From DATCMU01 sp036563245 (GTDB lineage Bacteria > Pseudomonadota > Alphaproteobacteria > Rhizobiales > Devosiaceae): DNA of 64,000 nt. The DNA lies in NCBI GenBank assembly GCA_036563245.1, contig DATCMU010000014.1, positions 16,610 through 80,609 of the forward strand, written 5' to 3'. This document shows positions 9,592-18,561 of this stretch, in pieces. Position 1 is the stretch's first letter; every line of letters starts with the position of its first letter. Made by a program: the position numbers and the translations under genes. Below the pieces are notes generated by a model. That model saw nothing but the letters and a program-made list of their open reading frames with translations, did no database searches and had not been told where the DNA came from.

Positions 9592-11208
9592 GTGGCAGAA
9601 GCGGGCTCGCCGTCATTGAAATCGAAGTATTCCCACATCCTGATGCTGGTCAGCGCGATTCTGGCATTCGTGCCAGTGATGGCTGTCGATCATCTGCTGG
9701 ATGGCTATGTGCGGATGCGAGAAGGGGCGAAGCTGCAAAGCTCCGTGGACGCGCTGAGTGCGCAGACGCAGGCTGCAGCCTATGACGCAATCAACGCGCT
9801 GAGATCGATTCTCGCCGACAGCCCATCGCTTTGCACCCCGACCTTCATCGAGAATGCGCACCGGGAAATGGAGCGCAGCTACTATTTGCGACAGGTCCTG
9901 GTCGAGGGGCGCGATGGCGTACAGATGTGCGAAGCATATGGAAGCGGGTTCGCGTTCACGCCGATCTCCGCGCCGCTTGCCATACCCGGGCACACCGAAA
10001 GCATCACCATCGTCAAGTCCGACGGGTTGAAATTCCCGCTGATCAAGGTCACGCAAAGCTTTGGCGCGAACCGGACCGTTTCGGCCTTTGTCCCGGCGGC
10101 GCCCGGCTTTGCAGAGGGCACACCGAGCGGGCTGCCCGTGTCTTCTTTCGTGCGAATCTCGCTCAGCGACGGAACGGCCATCGCGACATCTGGCGATCCG
10201 AGCGGCTTTCAGAACCGGACAACCGACGAGGCTTTCATTTCCGCCGACGGATATGCCGGCGAACTGCCGATCAGGGTCGAATCGGCGGTGCCTTTTGCAG
10301 TCGTTCGTGCCGGCTACGCCGATCTCGACGTCAGCTTCACGATCATTGCCTGCCTGATGAGCGGCGGGTTCCTGGCGCTGGCGCTGCAATACGTACGCCA
10401 ATCGAACCTGCCGTCGGTCGATCTGGAACGGGCTATCGTCAACGGCGAACTCAAGCCCTATTACCAGCCAGTGATCGACCTGAGCACCGGGCGGCTTTCC
10501 GGCTGCGAGGTGCTGATCCGGTGGGTGCGAAAGAACGGCGAGATCGTCCCACCCGGTTCCTTCATCGACTATGCGGAACTGAGCGGGCTGGCCATTCCCA
10601 TGACGCTGAGCCTCATGCAGCAGGTGCGCAACGACCTGGGGGAACTGTGCACGCAGATCGGTCCGTTCAAGATCGGCATCAACCTGTTCGCCGGGCATTT
10701 CCTCGACGGGACCATCGTGGAGGACGTGCAGGCGATCTTTGGTGGCACGCCGGTGGATTTCCGCCAGCTGGTCTTCGAAATCACCGAGCGCCGGCCGCTT
10801 GGCAATTCGCTCCAGGCAAACAGCGTGATCGCGGGCCTGCATTCACTGGGGTGCAGGATTGCGATGGACGACGCGGGCACCGGCCATTCCAATCTTGCGT
10901 ATCTTCAAACCCTGGGCGTCGACATCATCAAGATCGACCGGGTCTTCGTCGACATGGTGCGCCAACGCGGAACGCCGGTGCCCGTTCTTGACGCCCTTAT
11001 CAGCATCGCCCGCGATCTTGGAACCGAGATCATCGCTGAGGGCGTGGAGACCGAGGAACAGGCTCTTTACCTGCGCGACCGCGGCGTCGTGATGGCCCAG
11101 GGCTTCCTGTTTTCGCGCGCGCTGCCCTGCGATGCCTTCGTCCGGCTGGCCCGCCAGTTGAACCGCCAACGCGACCCCGCGCCCGAACACGCCACCGAAG
11201 CGGCATAA
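9592..11208 (+). CDS. CSS-motif/EAL domain cyclic-di-GMP phosphodiesterase
   Basis: Membrane protein of 538 residues: TM1 about 15-33, a periplasmic domain about 34-246, TM2 about 247-267, then a cytoplasmic EAL domain about 278-525. The periplasmic part has two cysteines (Cys81, Cys113) at positions expected for CSS-motif proteins, in which a disulfide controls activity. The EAL domain keeps its metal and catalytic residues: EVL for EAL, GINLFAG, FEITER, DDAGTG, IIKIDR and EGVE, so it should hydrolyse c-di-GMP. No GGDEF domain is present. The start is GTG 9592. It stands alone between speE and maeB. Confidence 0.88.
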   Translation: MAEAGSPSLKSKYSHILMLVSAILAFVPVMAVDHLLDGYVRMREGAKLQSSVDALSAQTQAAAYDAINALRSILADSPSLCTPTFIENAHREMERSYYLRQVLVEGRDGVQMCEAYGSGFAFTPISAPLAIPGHTESITIVKSDGLKFPLIKVTQSFGANRTVSAFVPAAPGFAEGTPSGLPVSSFVRISLSDGTAIATSGDPSGFQNRTTDEAFISADGYAGELPIRVESAVPFAVVRAGYADLDVSFTIIACLMSGGFLALALQYVRQSNLPSVDLERAIVNGELKPYYQPVIDLSTGRLSGCEVLIRWVRKNGEIVPPGSFIDYAELSGLAIPMTLSLMQQVRNDLGELCTQIGPFKIGINLFAGHFLDGTIVEDVQAIFGGTPVDFRQLVFEITERRPLGNSLQANSVIAGLHSLGCRIAMDDAGTGHSNLAYLQTLGVDIIKIDRVFVDMVRQRGTPVPVLDALISIARDLGTEIIAEGVETEEQALYLRDRGVVMAQGFLFSRALPCDAFVRLARQLNRQRDPAPEHATEAA

Positions 11209-11342
11209 GCTTCGGAGTCCGATTGGCGGATCGTTCGCTGCGGCTTTTCTTTTTGCCGATTTGGTGGCAGGTAATTGCTCCCTGGGAGCCGGCGCCGCAT
11301 CCGTCCCGACGGTGAAAGGCTGCCGGAAGAGTGAGGAAAGTC

Positions 11343-13640
11343 ATGTCCAACGACCCGCGCGAGCAGCACGCGGCGCTTCGCGAGGCGGCGCTGCATTTCC
11401 ACCAGTGGCCGAAGCCGGGAAAGCTCGAAGTCAATCCAACCAAGCCCCTGGGCAATCAGCGCGACCTGGCGCTGGCCTATTCCCCGGGCGTTGCGGCGCC
11501 TTGTGAAGAGATTGCGGCGAATCCGGAGACCGTGTCGGCCTATACGTCGCGCGGCAATCTGGTGGCGGTCATTTCAAACGGCACGGCCGTGCTGGGCCTT
11601 GGGGCCATCGGCGCGCTGGCTTCCAAGCCAGTGATGGAGGGCAAGGCGGTCCTGTTCAAGAAGTTCGCCGGAATCGATGTCTTCGATATCGAAATCAACG
11701 AGAACGACCCGCGCAAGCTGATCGAGGTCATCGCACCCCTCGAACCGACATTCGGCGGCATCAATCTCGAGGACATTCGCGCGCCGGATTGCTTCGAGGT
11801 GGAGGAAGCGCTCAGGGCTCGGATGAACATCCCCGTTTTCCACGACGACCAGCACGGCACGGCAATCATCGTCGCGGCGGCGGTGATGAACGGGCTGGAG
11901 TTGGCGGGCAAGAAGATCGAGGACGTCAAGATCTGCACCTCGGGTGCAGGTGCAGCGGCAATCGCCTGCCTCAATCTGCTCGTCAGCCTTGGGGCAAGGC
12001 GCGAAAATATCTGGGTTGCGGACAAGGAAGGTCTCCTGACCACGGCGCGCAACGAGCCGCTCGACAAGTGGCGCGCGCATTTCGTGCAGCAAAGCAACGC
12101 CACCGAACTGGCGGAGGTGATGCACGGTGCAGACGTGTTCCTGGGGTTGTCCGCTGCCGGCGCGTTGAAGCCCGAAATGCTCGAGAACATGGCGGCGAAT
12201 CCGCTGATCATGGCGCTGGCCAATCCCGTGCCGGAAATCATGCCGGAACTGGCGAAGGCGGTGCGGCCGGACGCGATGGTGTGCACCGGACGCTCGGACT
12301 ATCCCAACCAGGTCAACAACGTCCTGTGCTTCCCGTTCATCTTCCGTGGCGCGCTCGATGTCGGCGCGACCGCGATCAACGAGGAAATGAAGCTGGCTGC
12401 GGTGCAGGCCATTGCCAAGCTGGCGCACGAACCGGCACTGGAGGCGTCGCAAACCGGTGCGGGAACGGTCTTTGGCCCCGACCACCTCATTCCCAATCCA
12501 TTCGACCAGCGGCTGATCCTCAGGATCGCGCCGGCGGTTGCGAAAGCGGCGATGGACAGCGGCGTGGCCAAGCGTCCGCTCGCCGATTTCGATGCCTACA
12601 AGGACAGTCTGAACCGCTTCGTGTTCCGGTCCGGCATGGTCATGAAGCCGATCATCGAGCAGGCGCAGGCCAGCCTGAAACGCATCGCGTTTGCAGATGG
12701 CGAGGACGAGCGGGTGCTTCGCGCAACCCAGGTGCTGCTCGAGGACCGGTTGGCCCGGCCCATACTGATCGGGCGTCCGGCAGTGATCGAACAGCGCATC
12801 AAGCGTTTCGGGCTTACGCTCAATCCGGGCAAGGACTTCGAGATCATCAATCCCGAGGACGATCCGCGGTATCGCGACTACGTGGCCCTGTTCCACTCGC
12901 TGGTCGGGCGACTGGGCGTGACCCCGGATACGGCGCGCACGATCGTTCGCACCAACACCACGGTGATCGGGGCGCTGGCGGTCAAGCGCGGCGAGGCGGA
13001 TGGCCTCATCTGCGGGCTGGAAGGGCGCTACATCAAGCACGTGCGCGACATCAAGTCGATCGTGGGGCTGAACGAGGGCATTTCTGACGTATCCGCCCTC
13101 TCGATGCTGATCATGCCGCGGGGCGTGTTCTTCCTTGCAGATACCTATGTGAACATGGACCCCAGCGTCGATGAACTGGTGTCCATCGTTCTGCAGGCCC
13201 GTGGGCACCTGCGCCGTTTCAACATCGAGGCGCGCGTGGCGCTGCTGAGCTATTCGAACTTCGGCTCGCGCGACGGCGAGACCTCGGAAAAGATGCGACA
13301 GACCTACATTCGCCTCAAGCAGGTGGCGCCCGACCTGATCGTTGAGGGCGAGATGCAGGGCGATCTGGCCATGAGCCAGATGCTGCGCGAGCGCTATATT
13401 CCGGATACCGTGCTCAAGGGCGAAGCCAATCTGCTGGTGTTCCCGAACCTTGATTCGGCCAACCTCTCCATGACGCTTCTCAAGGAAATGACCAATGCGC
13501 TGGCCGTGGGACCGATCCTGATGGGACCGCAGAGCCCGGCGCACATTCTCGCGCCATCGGTCACCAGCCGCGGCATCGTCAACATGGCGGCGATCGCTGC
13601 AAGCGAGGCAATTGCACTGGACGCGCAGACGGGCGGCTGA
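11343..13640 (+). CDS. maeB: NADP-dependent malic enzyme with C-terminal phosphotransacetylase-like domain
   Basis: Converts malate to pyruvate, CO2 and NADPH. The 765-residue product has a malic enzyme part (about 1-430; catalytic region VFHDDQHGTA, NAD-binding CTSGAGAAAIACL) joined to a phosphotransacetylase-like part (about 440-760). In this family the second part is usually regulatory and not an active acetyltransferase. ATG 11343 has GAGGAAAG just upstream; the open frame starting at 11331 adds only four residues. It converges on amn, with a perfect 12-bp inverted repeat between the ends. Confidence 0.95.
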   Translation: MSNDPREQHAALREAALHFHQWPKPGKLEVNPTKPLGNQRDLALAYSPGVAAPCEEIAANPETVSAYTSRGNLVAVISNGTAVLGLGAIGALASKPVMEGKAVLFKKFAGIDVFDIEINENDPRKLIEVIAPLEPTFGGINLEDIRAPDCFEVEEALRARMNIPVFHDDQHGTAIIVAAAVMNGLELAGKKIEDVKICTSGAGAAAIACLNLLVSLGARRENIWVADKEGLLTTARNEPLDKWRAHFVQQSNATELAEVMHGADVFLGLSAAGALKPEMLENMAANPLIMALANPVPEIMPELAKAVRPDAMVCTGRSDYPNQVNNVLCFPFIFRGALDVGATAINEEMKLAAVQAIAKLAHEPALEASQTGAGTVFGPDHLIPNPFDQRLILRIAPAVAKAAMDSGVAKRPLADFDAYKDSLNRFVFRSGMVMKPIIEQAQASLKRIAFADGEDERVLRATQVLLEDRLARPILIGRPAVIEQRIKRFGLTLNPGKDFEIINPEDDPRYRDYVALFHSLVGRLGVTPDTARTIVRTNTTVIGALAVKRGEADGLICGLEGRYIKHVRDIKSIVGLNEGISDVSALSMLIMPRGVFFLADTYVNMDPSVDELVSIVLQARGHLRRFNIEARVALLSYSNFGSRDGETSEKMRQTYIRLKQVAPDLIVEGEMQGDLAMSQMLRERYIPDTVLKGEANLLVFPNLDSANLSMTLLKEMTNALAVGPILMGPQSPAHILAPSVTSRGIVNMAAIAASEAIALDAQTGG

Positions 13641-13650
13641 GCCCGTCCGT

Positions 13651-13686
13651 GCCGAGACTGCCGCCCTACTGGAAGGCAGTCTCGGC
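13651..13686. terminator. Perfect 12-bp hairpin shared by convergent maeB and amn
   Basis: GCCGAGACTGCC at 13651-13662 is repeated inverted at 13675-13686 with a 12-base loop. The right arm and part of the loop are the last codons and stop of amn. There is no T-run on either side, so it is not a classical intrinsic terminator, but its place between two converging genes suggests a bidirectional terminator or 3'-end stabiliser. Confidence 0.5.
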
Positions 13687-15141
13687 GAACGAGCGCAGCT
13701 TGCGCGAGTGGAGGCGCTCCGGGGGCTGGTCGCGCAATATTTCCATGGCGCGCAGCCCGATAAGCAGGTGGCGATTGACCTGGGTCCTGTAGAACTCCGA
13801 GGCCATGCCGGGGAGTTTCAGTTCGCCATGCAGGGGCTTGTCCGAAACGCACAGCAATGTGCCGTAGGGCACCCGGAAGCGGAAGCCGTTGGCGGCAATC
13901 GTGGCGCTTTCCATGTCCAGTCCGATGGCCCGCGACTGGCTGAGCCGCTGGGTGATTTCGCGCTGATCGCGCAGTTCCCAGTTGCGATTGTCCATGGTGG
14001 CGACCGTGCCCGTTCGCATGATGCGCTTGATCTCTATGCCTTCGAGCTTGGTCACCTGGGCCACGGCGCGCTCAAGCGCGACCTGCACCTCGGCCAGTGC
14101 CGGGATCGGCACGGTGAGCGGCACGTCGGCGTCGAGCACCTTGTCCTCGCGCACATAGGCGTGCGCCAGAACGTAGTCGCCAAGCGCCTGGGAGTTGCGA
14201 AGGCCGGCGCAGTGACCCAGCATCAGCCATGCGTGCGGGCGCAGGACAGCAACGTGATCGGACATTGTCTTGGCGTTTGAAGGCCCGACCCCGATGTTGA
14301 TCATGGTGATGCCGCGATTGTTCTCGGCGACGAGGTGATAGGCCGGCATCTGGGGCAAGCGTCCCACCAATTCCCCCTCGCTCCCGCCGCCTTCGCGCGT
14401 GCTGTGGGTGATGCGGTTTCCCGGCTCCACGAAGGCCTTGTATTCAGGGTGACCTTCGGCCATCCAGCGATGGGCGACGCGGCAGAATTCATCCACGTAG
14501 AACTGGTAGTTGGTGAAGATCACGAAGTTCTGGAAGTGCAGTGCGTCGGTGGCGGTGTAGTGCGCAAGACGATGCAGCGAATAGTCGATGCGCGGCGCGG
14601 TGAATGCCGCCAGAGGGTAGGGGCCGCCGGCCGGCGGAATATAGGTGCCGTTGGCGATTTCGTCGTCGGTGTGGGTCAGATCGGGCGCATCGAAGATGTC
14701 GCGCAGGGGCACGTCCAGCGCGTTGAGCGCCGCGCCGTCCAGCCGTTCCTTGGGGCTGACCGCGAAGTGAAGCGGAATTGGCGTCTCGGACTCGCCGATT
14801 TCCACCACGCCGTCGTAATTCTTCAGAATGAGGCCGAACTGCTCGATCAGGTAGTTCCGGAACAGCTCGGGGTCGGTCAGCGTCGTGTGATAGAGGCCCG
14901 GGCTATGCAGAAAGCCATAGGGTAGGCGGGAATCGACTTTCTGGTAGCTGCTCGAAGTCACCTGTGCCTGCGGATAGAATGCCCGCACCTTGCCATCGGG
15001 CACTTTCCCCTTGGCCAGGTCCATCAGGTGCGCGTGGATGAACCCGGTATTGCGCCGATAGATATGGGCGACATATTCCCAGGCCGCGACGGGATCGCGG
15101 AAGGTCTTGTTGGGAAGGGGCTCGGGCGTGATGAAACTCAT
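13666..15141 (-). CDS. amn: AMP nucleosidase
   Basis: Splits AMP into adenine and ribose-5-phosphate and helps control the adenylate pool. The 491-residue product fits the family: an N-terminal AMP-nucleosidase-specific domain about 1-170, then a nucleoside-phosphorylase-like fold (NIGVGPSNAKTMSDH, GHCAGLRNSQALGDYVLAHAY, GLDMESATIAANGF). The ATG at 15141 is preceded by GGAGA; the frame remains open to 15348 but without RBS or homology. Its last codons form the right arm of a hairpin shared with maeB. Confidence 0.95.
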   Translation of the reverse strand: MSFITPEPLPNKTFRDPVAAWEYVAHIYRRNTGFIHAHLMDLAKGKVPDGKVRAFYPQAQVTSSSYQKVDSRLPYGFLHSPGLYHTTLTDPELFRNYLIEQFGLILKNYDGVVEIGESETPIPLHFAVSPKERLDGAALNALDVPLRDIFDAPDLTHTDDEIANGTYIPPAGGPYPLAAFTAPRIDYSLHRLAHYTATDALHFQNFVIFTNYQFYVDEFCRVAHRWMAEGHPEYKAFVEPGNRITHSTREGGGSEGELVGRLPQMPAYHLVAENNRGITMINIGVGPSNAKTMSDHVAVLRPHAWLMLGHCAGLRNSQALGDYVLAHAYVREDKVLDADVPLTVPIPALAEVQVALERAVAQVTKLEGIEIKRIMRTGTVATMDNRNWELRDQREITQRLSQSRAIGLDMESATIAANGFRFRVPYGTLLCVSDKPLHGELKLPGMASEFYRTQVNRHLLIGLRAMEILRDQPPERLHSRKLRSFAETAFQ

Positions 15142-15618
15142 TGTATTCTCCAATAGGTCCGGGCAACACCTTCTTACCGCTCCCGGGCGAAACATGCATA
15201 TGGGTTCGGCGTCTCCTCGGCAACCAGATGTCGCCTGGCCATTGCCGATCACGCTTTGGTGAAAGACCTTTTCCTGCCGCGAATATGCTCCATCTTTGTG
15301 TGTGAGCTCATCGGGATTGGCAAACGATCCATGCACTGGTGAGCGCAAGCGCTGCCGCCGCAGTCCCCCAAGCCCTCAACAGTGCGGCTGCAGCGCCCCC
15401 CTCAAGGCCGCGGCTGCCTTCGCTGGCGCTGCGGCCTTTCTTCATGCCGATCATCCGGCAAAACCGGGCAATTCGGCCAAGGGCGGTTTACATCGCCGCC
15501 GTGATGGTTAGGCTGGTCCCACATGGGCGACGCCTTGCGCGTAACGCCGAGAGCGCGAGCCGGCCGCGAGAAAGCGTGTTGCCGGCCAGACAGCAATCTC
15601 CCAACACAAAGGTATCTC
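15142..15618. other. Intergenic region between divergent amn and the FKBP gene
   Basis: Of the 477 bases, none reads as a convincing gene; the open frames on both strands lack coding character and ribosome sites. It should hold the promoters for amn (left) and the FKBP gene (right). Two GCCGGCC words stand near 15560-15595, and an AGCGCAAGCGCT inverted repeat lies near 15342. I see no riboswitch or tRNA. Confidence 0.5.
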
Positions 15619-16047
15619 ATGACGCAAGCCAAGCAGGGCGACACCGTCCGCATTCACTACAGGGGTTCCCTGACCGATGGCACCCAGTTCGACAGTTCCG
15701 AAGGACGCGATCCGCTGGAATTCGTGTTGGGTTCCGGACAGATCATCAAGGGGCTGGACGCAGAAGTCGAAGGCATGGAAGTCGGGCAAAAGAGCAAGGT
15801 GACCATTCCCTCGGACCAGGCCTATGGTGCCCGTGACCCCGAGCAGGTGCAGGAAGTGCCGCGCTCTGCCATACCGGCCGAGATCGACCTCAGCATCGGC
15901 ATGCCGTTGCAGGCCAGCATGCCGGACGGGCGGCAAGTGCAACTGATCGTTGCGGAAATCGCCGACGACACGGTCAAGCTCGATGCCAACCATCCGCTCG
16001 CCGGGCAGGACCTCGTGTTCGAGGTCGAACTGGTCGAGATCGTCTAG
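15619..16047 (+). CDS. FKBP-type peptidyl-prolyl isomerase, SlyD-like
   Basis: Catalyses cis-trans isomerisation of prolyl bonds and probably also acts as a chaperone. The 142-residue product has the FKBP core split by an insert-in-flap domain as in SlyD: VRIHYRGSLTDGTQFDSS at the N-terminus, then GSGQIIKGLDAEVEGMEVG, then a flap domain with GMPLQASMPDGR. The metal-binding histidine-rich tail of E. coli SlyD is absent. ATG 15619 follows AAAGG; the upstream open frame to 15523 is not used. It has no signal peptide and is therefore cytoplasmic. Confidence 0.9.
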   Translation: MTQAKQGDTVRIHYRGSLTDGTQFDSSEGRDPLEFVLGSGQIIKGLDAEVEGMEVGQKSKVTIPSDQAYGARDPEQVQEVPRSAIPAEIDLSIGMPLQASMPDGRQVQLIVAEIADDTVKLDANHPLAGQDLVFEVELVEIV

Positions 16048-16071
16048 CTGCAAGATAGCCTGACGCGATGC

Positions 16072-17058
16072 TCATGGCACAAGCACGGCCGCGCCCTTGA
16101 AGCGGCCGTGCCTGAGATCGTCGAGCGCCTGATTTGCCTGTACGAGCGGGTATGGGGTCACGCTGGTGCTGATTGGCGTAGACGCCGCTATGGCGAAGAA
16201 CTCCCGTCCGTCGGCCCGTGTCAGGTTGGCCACCGAACCGACGCTGCGTTCGCCCCAGAGAATATCGTAGGGGAACTGCGGGATGTCGGACATGTGGATG
16301 CCGGCGGCGATGACGCGGCCGCCCTTGCGCAGGTGGCGCAAGGCTTCCGGCACAAGGCCGCCGATGGGCGCAAAGATGATCGCGGCATCCATGAGCTGGG
16401 GCGGCGCTTCTTCCGAACCGCCGGCCCAGGCAACGCCGAGTTGGCGCGCGAAGTCCTGCCCCTCGGTATCTCCCTGGCGTGTGAAAGCGTATACGGTGCG
16501 GCTGTCGGCCATGGCCACCTGTGCAATGATATGGGCCGCCGCGCCGAAACCGTATAATCCCAGAACCGGCGCCCGGCCCGCCATCCGGTAGGACCGATAG
16601 CCGATCAGCCCGGCGCAGAGCAGCGGGGCCGCTTCCGTATCCGAATAGCGCGCAGGGATGGGAAAGCAATAGTCGGCCGACGCTGCCGCATATTCCGCGT
16701 AGCCGCCGTCGCGGAGGTATCCGGTGAAGCTTGGAGTGTCGCAGAGGTTCTCGCGATCGCTTCGGCAGTAACTGCACGTTCCGCAAGTGCCGCCGAGCCA
16801 GGGAATGCCTACACGGTCGCCGATCTCGAACCCGGTAACGCCAGCGCCGATTTCATGGACAGTGCCCACGATCTCGTGACCCGGCACGACCGGCAGTCTG
16901 GGATCCGGCAATTCGCCGTCGGCAAGGTGCAAATCGGTGCGACATACGCCGCACGCGAGCACCTTCACGACGATTTCGCCCGGACCGGCGCGTGGAACCG
17001 GAAGATCGCGCAGGACGAGATCCTGTCCCGGCATTTCCAGAACCATTGCCTTCATCAT
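16072..17058 (-). CDS. Zinc-dependent alcohol dehydrogenase family protein
   Basis: A medium-chain dehydrogenase/reductase of 328 residues. The catalytic zinc site (CGVCRTDLH, GHEIVG) and the four-cysteine structural zinc site (TCGTCSYCRSDRENLC) are present, as is a nucleotide-binding GLYGFGAAAH. It resembles single-domain-length AdhA-type enzymes oxidising short alcohols or reducing aldehydes; the substrate is unknown. It lies behind ectD in the same direction, but a strong terminator separates them, so it is probably not part of the ectoine operon. Confidence 0.88.
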   Translation of the reverse strand: MMKAMVLEMPGQDLVLRDLPVPRAGPGEIVVKVLACGVCRTDLHLADGELPDPRLPVVPGHEIVGTVHEIGAGVTGFEIGDRVGIPWLGGTCGTCSYCRSDRENLCDTPSFTGYLRDGGYAEYAAASADYCFPIPARYSDTEAAPLLCAGLIGYRSYRMAGRAPVLGLYGFGAAAHIIAQVAMADSRTVYAFTRQGDTEGQDFARQLGVAWAGGSEEAPPQLMDAAIIFAPIGGLVPEALRHLRKGGRVIAAGIHMSDIPQFPYDILWGERSVGSVANLTRADGREFFAIAASTPISTSVTPYPLVQANQALDDLRHGRFKGAAVLVP

Positions 17059-17121
17059 GTCCAGATCCGTGCTGCCTCAGCCGCCTGTCACGGATATTCG
17101 CAGCACGATTGGCGACCTGCA

Positions 17122-17159
17122 AGCAAAAGACCCGCCACTGCGGGCGGCAGCGGCGGGTC
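17122..17159 (-). terminator. Intrinsic terminator of the ectABCD operon
   Basis: Read on the minus strand, GACCCGCCGCTGC pairs with GCAGTGGCGGGTC around a five-base loop (17129-17159; one G-T pair) and is followed by TTTTGCTT. It lies 25 bases beyond the ectD stop, ending the operon before the alcohol dehydrogenase gene. Confidence 0.88.
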
Positions 17160-17183
17160 GCATTCCTGCATATCCAGGACGGG

Positions 17184-18113
17184 TCAGGCGAAAGGCCCGT
17201 GTTCGACCGTGATACTGGCCGGGGTGGAACGCGCGCCCAGGAACTCGGGGCGTGGTTTCTGCGCGGCGTAGGGGGCTTCTGGCCGGTTCGACCAGGCATT
17301 GAACACGAAGAATGCGTTCGACCGGGGGAAAGGCGTGATGTTGCCGTTCGAGCCGTGCATCACATTGCAGTCGAACAGGATGACCGTGCCGGCGTCGCCC
17401 GCGGCATATTCTATGCCGTGCAACTGCGCGAGGCGGGTGAGGCTCTCGTCCGACGGAACGCCTACCTTTTGCGCCTTGAGGGACGACTTGTAGTTGTCCT
17501 CCGGGGTTTCGCCAGCGCAGCTTATGAACATGTTCTGCGAGCGCGGAATCAGCATCAGCGGGCCGTTGAGGGCATCGTTGTCGGTCAGCAGCACCGAAGC
17601 CGAGAGCGCCCTCATGCGCGGCATTCCATCCTCGGCATGCCAGGTCTCGAAGTCGGAGTGCCAATAGAACTCCTTCCCCGTGAACCCCGGTTTGTAGTTG
17701 AGGCGGGACTGGTGGATATACACCTCGTCGTCGAGCAGGAACCGGGCAACGCCGGCCAGCCGCCTGTCGCTGGCCAGTCGGTTGAAGACCTTGCTCTGCA
17801 GTTCCAGCTGGAAAACAGTGCGGATATCGCCACTGCCGGGCTCGGTGATGACCGCCTCCGGGTCGAGGTCGGATTCGCCCGAGCGCAGGCGGAACGATTC
17901 CTCGCGAAGCGCGGCGATTTCCGCCGGCGAGAACAGATTGCGCAGGACGAGAAAGCCCTGGCGTTCGAAACTGTCGATCTGGGCCCGGGTAAGCGGCGCT
18001 TCAGGCGACCACTGGCCCCAGACGACCGGGTCCTCGCGTTCGAGCCATTCGTCCTGGGTGCCACATCGGGTGGGGTAAACGTCGTCAATGATCTTGCGAG
18101 CAGCGTTGCTCAT
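17184..18113 (-). CDS. ectD: Ectoine hydroxylase
   Basis: Iron(II)/2-oxoglutarate dioxygenase that converts ectoine to 5-hydroxyectoine. The 309-residue product carries the EctD signature around FYWHSDFETWHAEDGMPRMR; His152, Asp154 and His253 are the expected iron ligands. ATG 18113 has AAGGAG six bases before it and is preferred to the TTG two codons earlier. It is the last gene of ectABCD, 46 bases after ectC, and is followed by a terminator. Placing ectD in the operon means hydroxyectoine should be made together with ectoine under the same stress signal. Confidence 0.97.
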   Translation of the reverse strand: MSNAARKIIDDVYPTRCGTQDEWLEREDPVVWGQWSPEAPLTRAQIDSFERQGFLVLRNLFSPAEIAALREESFRLRSGESDLDPEAVITEPGSGDIRTVFQLELQSKVFNRLASDRRLAGVARFLLDDEVYIHQSRLNYKPGFTGKEFYWHSDFETWHAEDGMPRMRALSASVLLTDNDALNGPLMLIPRSQNMFISCAGETPEDNYKSSLKAQKVGVPSDESLTRLAQLHGIEYAAGDAGTVILFDCNVMHGSNGNITPFPRSNAFFVFNAWSNRPEAPYAAQKPRPEFLGARSTPASITVEHGPFA

Positions 18114-18159
18114 GTCCAACTCCTTGCATGTCTAGCGATGACGGCTTGAGACCGGGCGC

Positions 18160-18552
18160 CTAGGCGTCCTCGGGGACGAGCGCGTACGAACCGTCCGGCT
18201 GATGGACTTCGTTGCCGCTCACCGGTGGATTGAAGCAGCAGGCCATTGTCATCTCGGTCTTGCCGCGAAGGATGTGTTTGTCGTTCTGGTCGAGTGCGTA
18301 CATGACGCCGGGACGGATGGGGTGGACCTTGCCCGTCGCCAGATCCTCGATCTCGCCTTCACCGGCGATGCAGTAGACGCTCTCAAGATGGTTCTTGTAG
18401 TGCATGTGCAGCTCGGCACCTTCGTAGATCGTGGTGATGTGAAAGCTGAACCCCATTGCGTCATCGCGCAGCAGCAGGCGAACCGAGTTCCAGCCGTCGG
18501 ATTCCACGCGCCGTCCGGTGTGTTTTTCGGCGTTGAAGTCGCGTACGATCAT
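18160..18552 (-). CDS. ectC: L-ectoine synthase
   Basis: Closes the ring of N-gamma-acetyl-diaminobutyrate to give ectoine. The 130-residue cupin protein has the metal-site region YEGAELHMHYKNHLESVYCIAGEGEIED and ends with a normal acidic tail. The start is ATG at 18552 with GGAGA upstream. It lies nine bases from ectB, so both are surely in one transcript. Confidence 0.97.
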   Translation of the reverse strand: MIVRDFNAEKHTGRRVESDGWNSVRLLLRDDAMGFSFHITTIYEGAELHMHYKNHLESVYCIAGEGEIEDLATGKVHPIRPGVMYALDQNDKHILRGKTEMTMACCFNPPVSGNEVHQPDGSYALVPEDA

Positions 18553-18561
18553 TCCTGTCTC

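Noticed and set aside
11332..11341. GAGGAAAGTC, as in RNase P RNA
   Set aside because: Only this short word matches; it is the ribosome site of maeB, and no other RNase P RNA helices are present.
11574..13544. 656-residue minus-strand open frame opposite maeB
   Set aside because: High-GC shadow of the malic enzyme gene; His/Arg-rich with no recognisable motif.
16072..17058. Alcohol dehydrogenase as a fifth gene of the ectoine operon
   Set aside because: A strong intrinsic terminator lies between ectD and this gene, and the enzyme has no step in ectoine synthesis.
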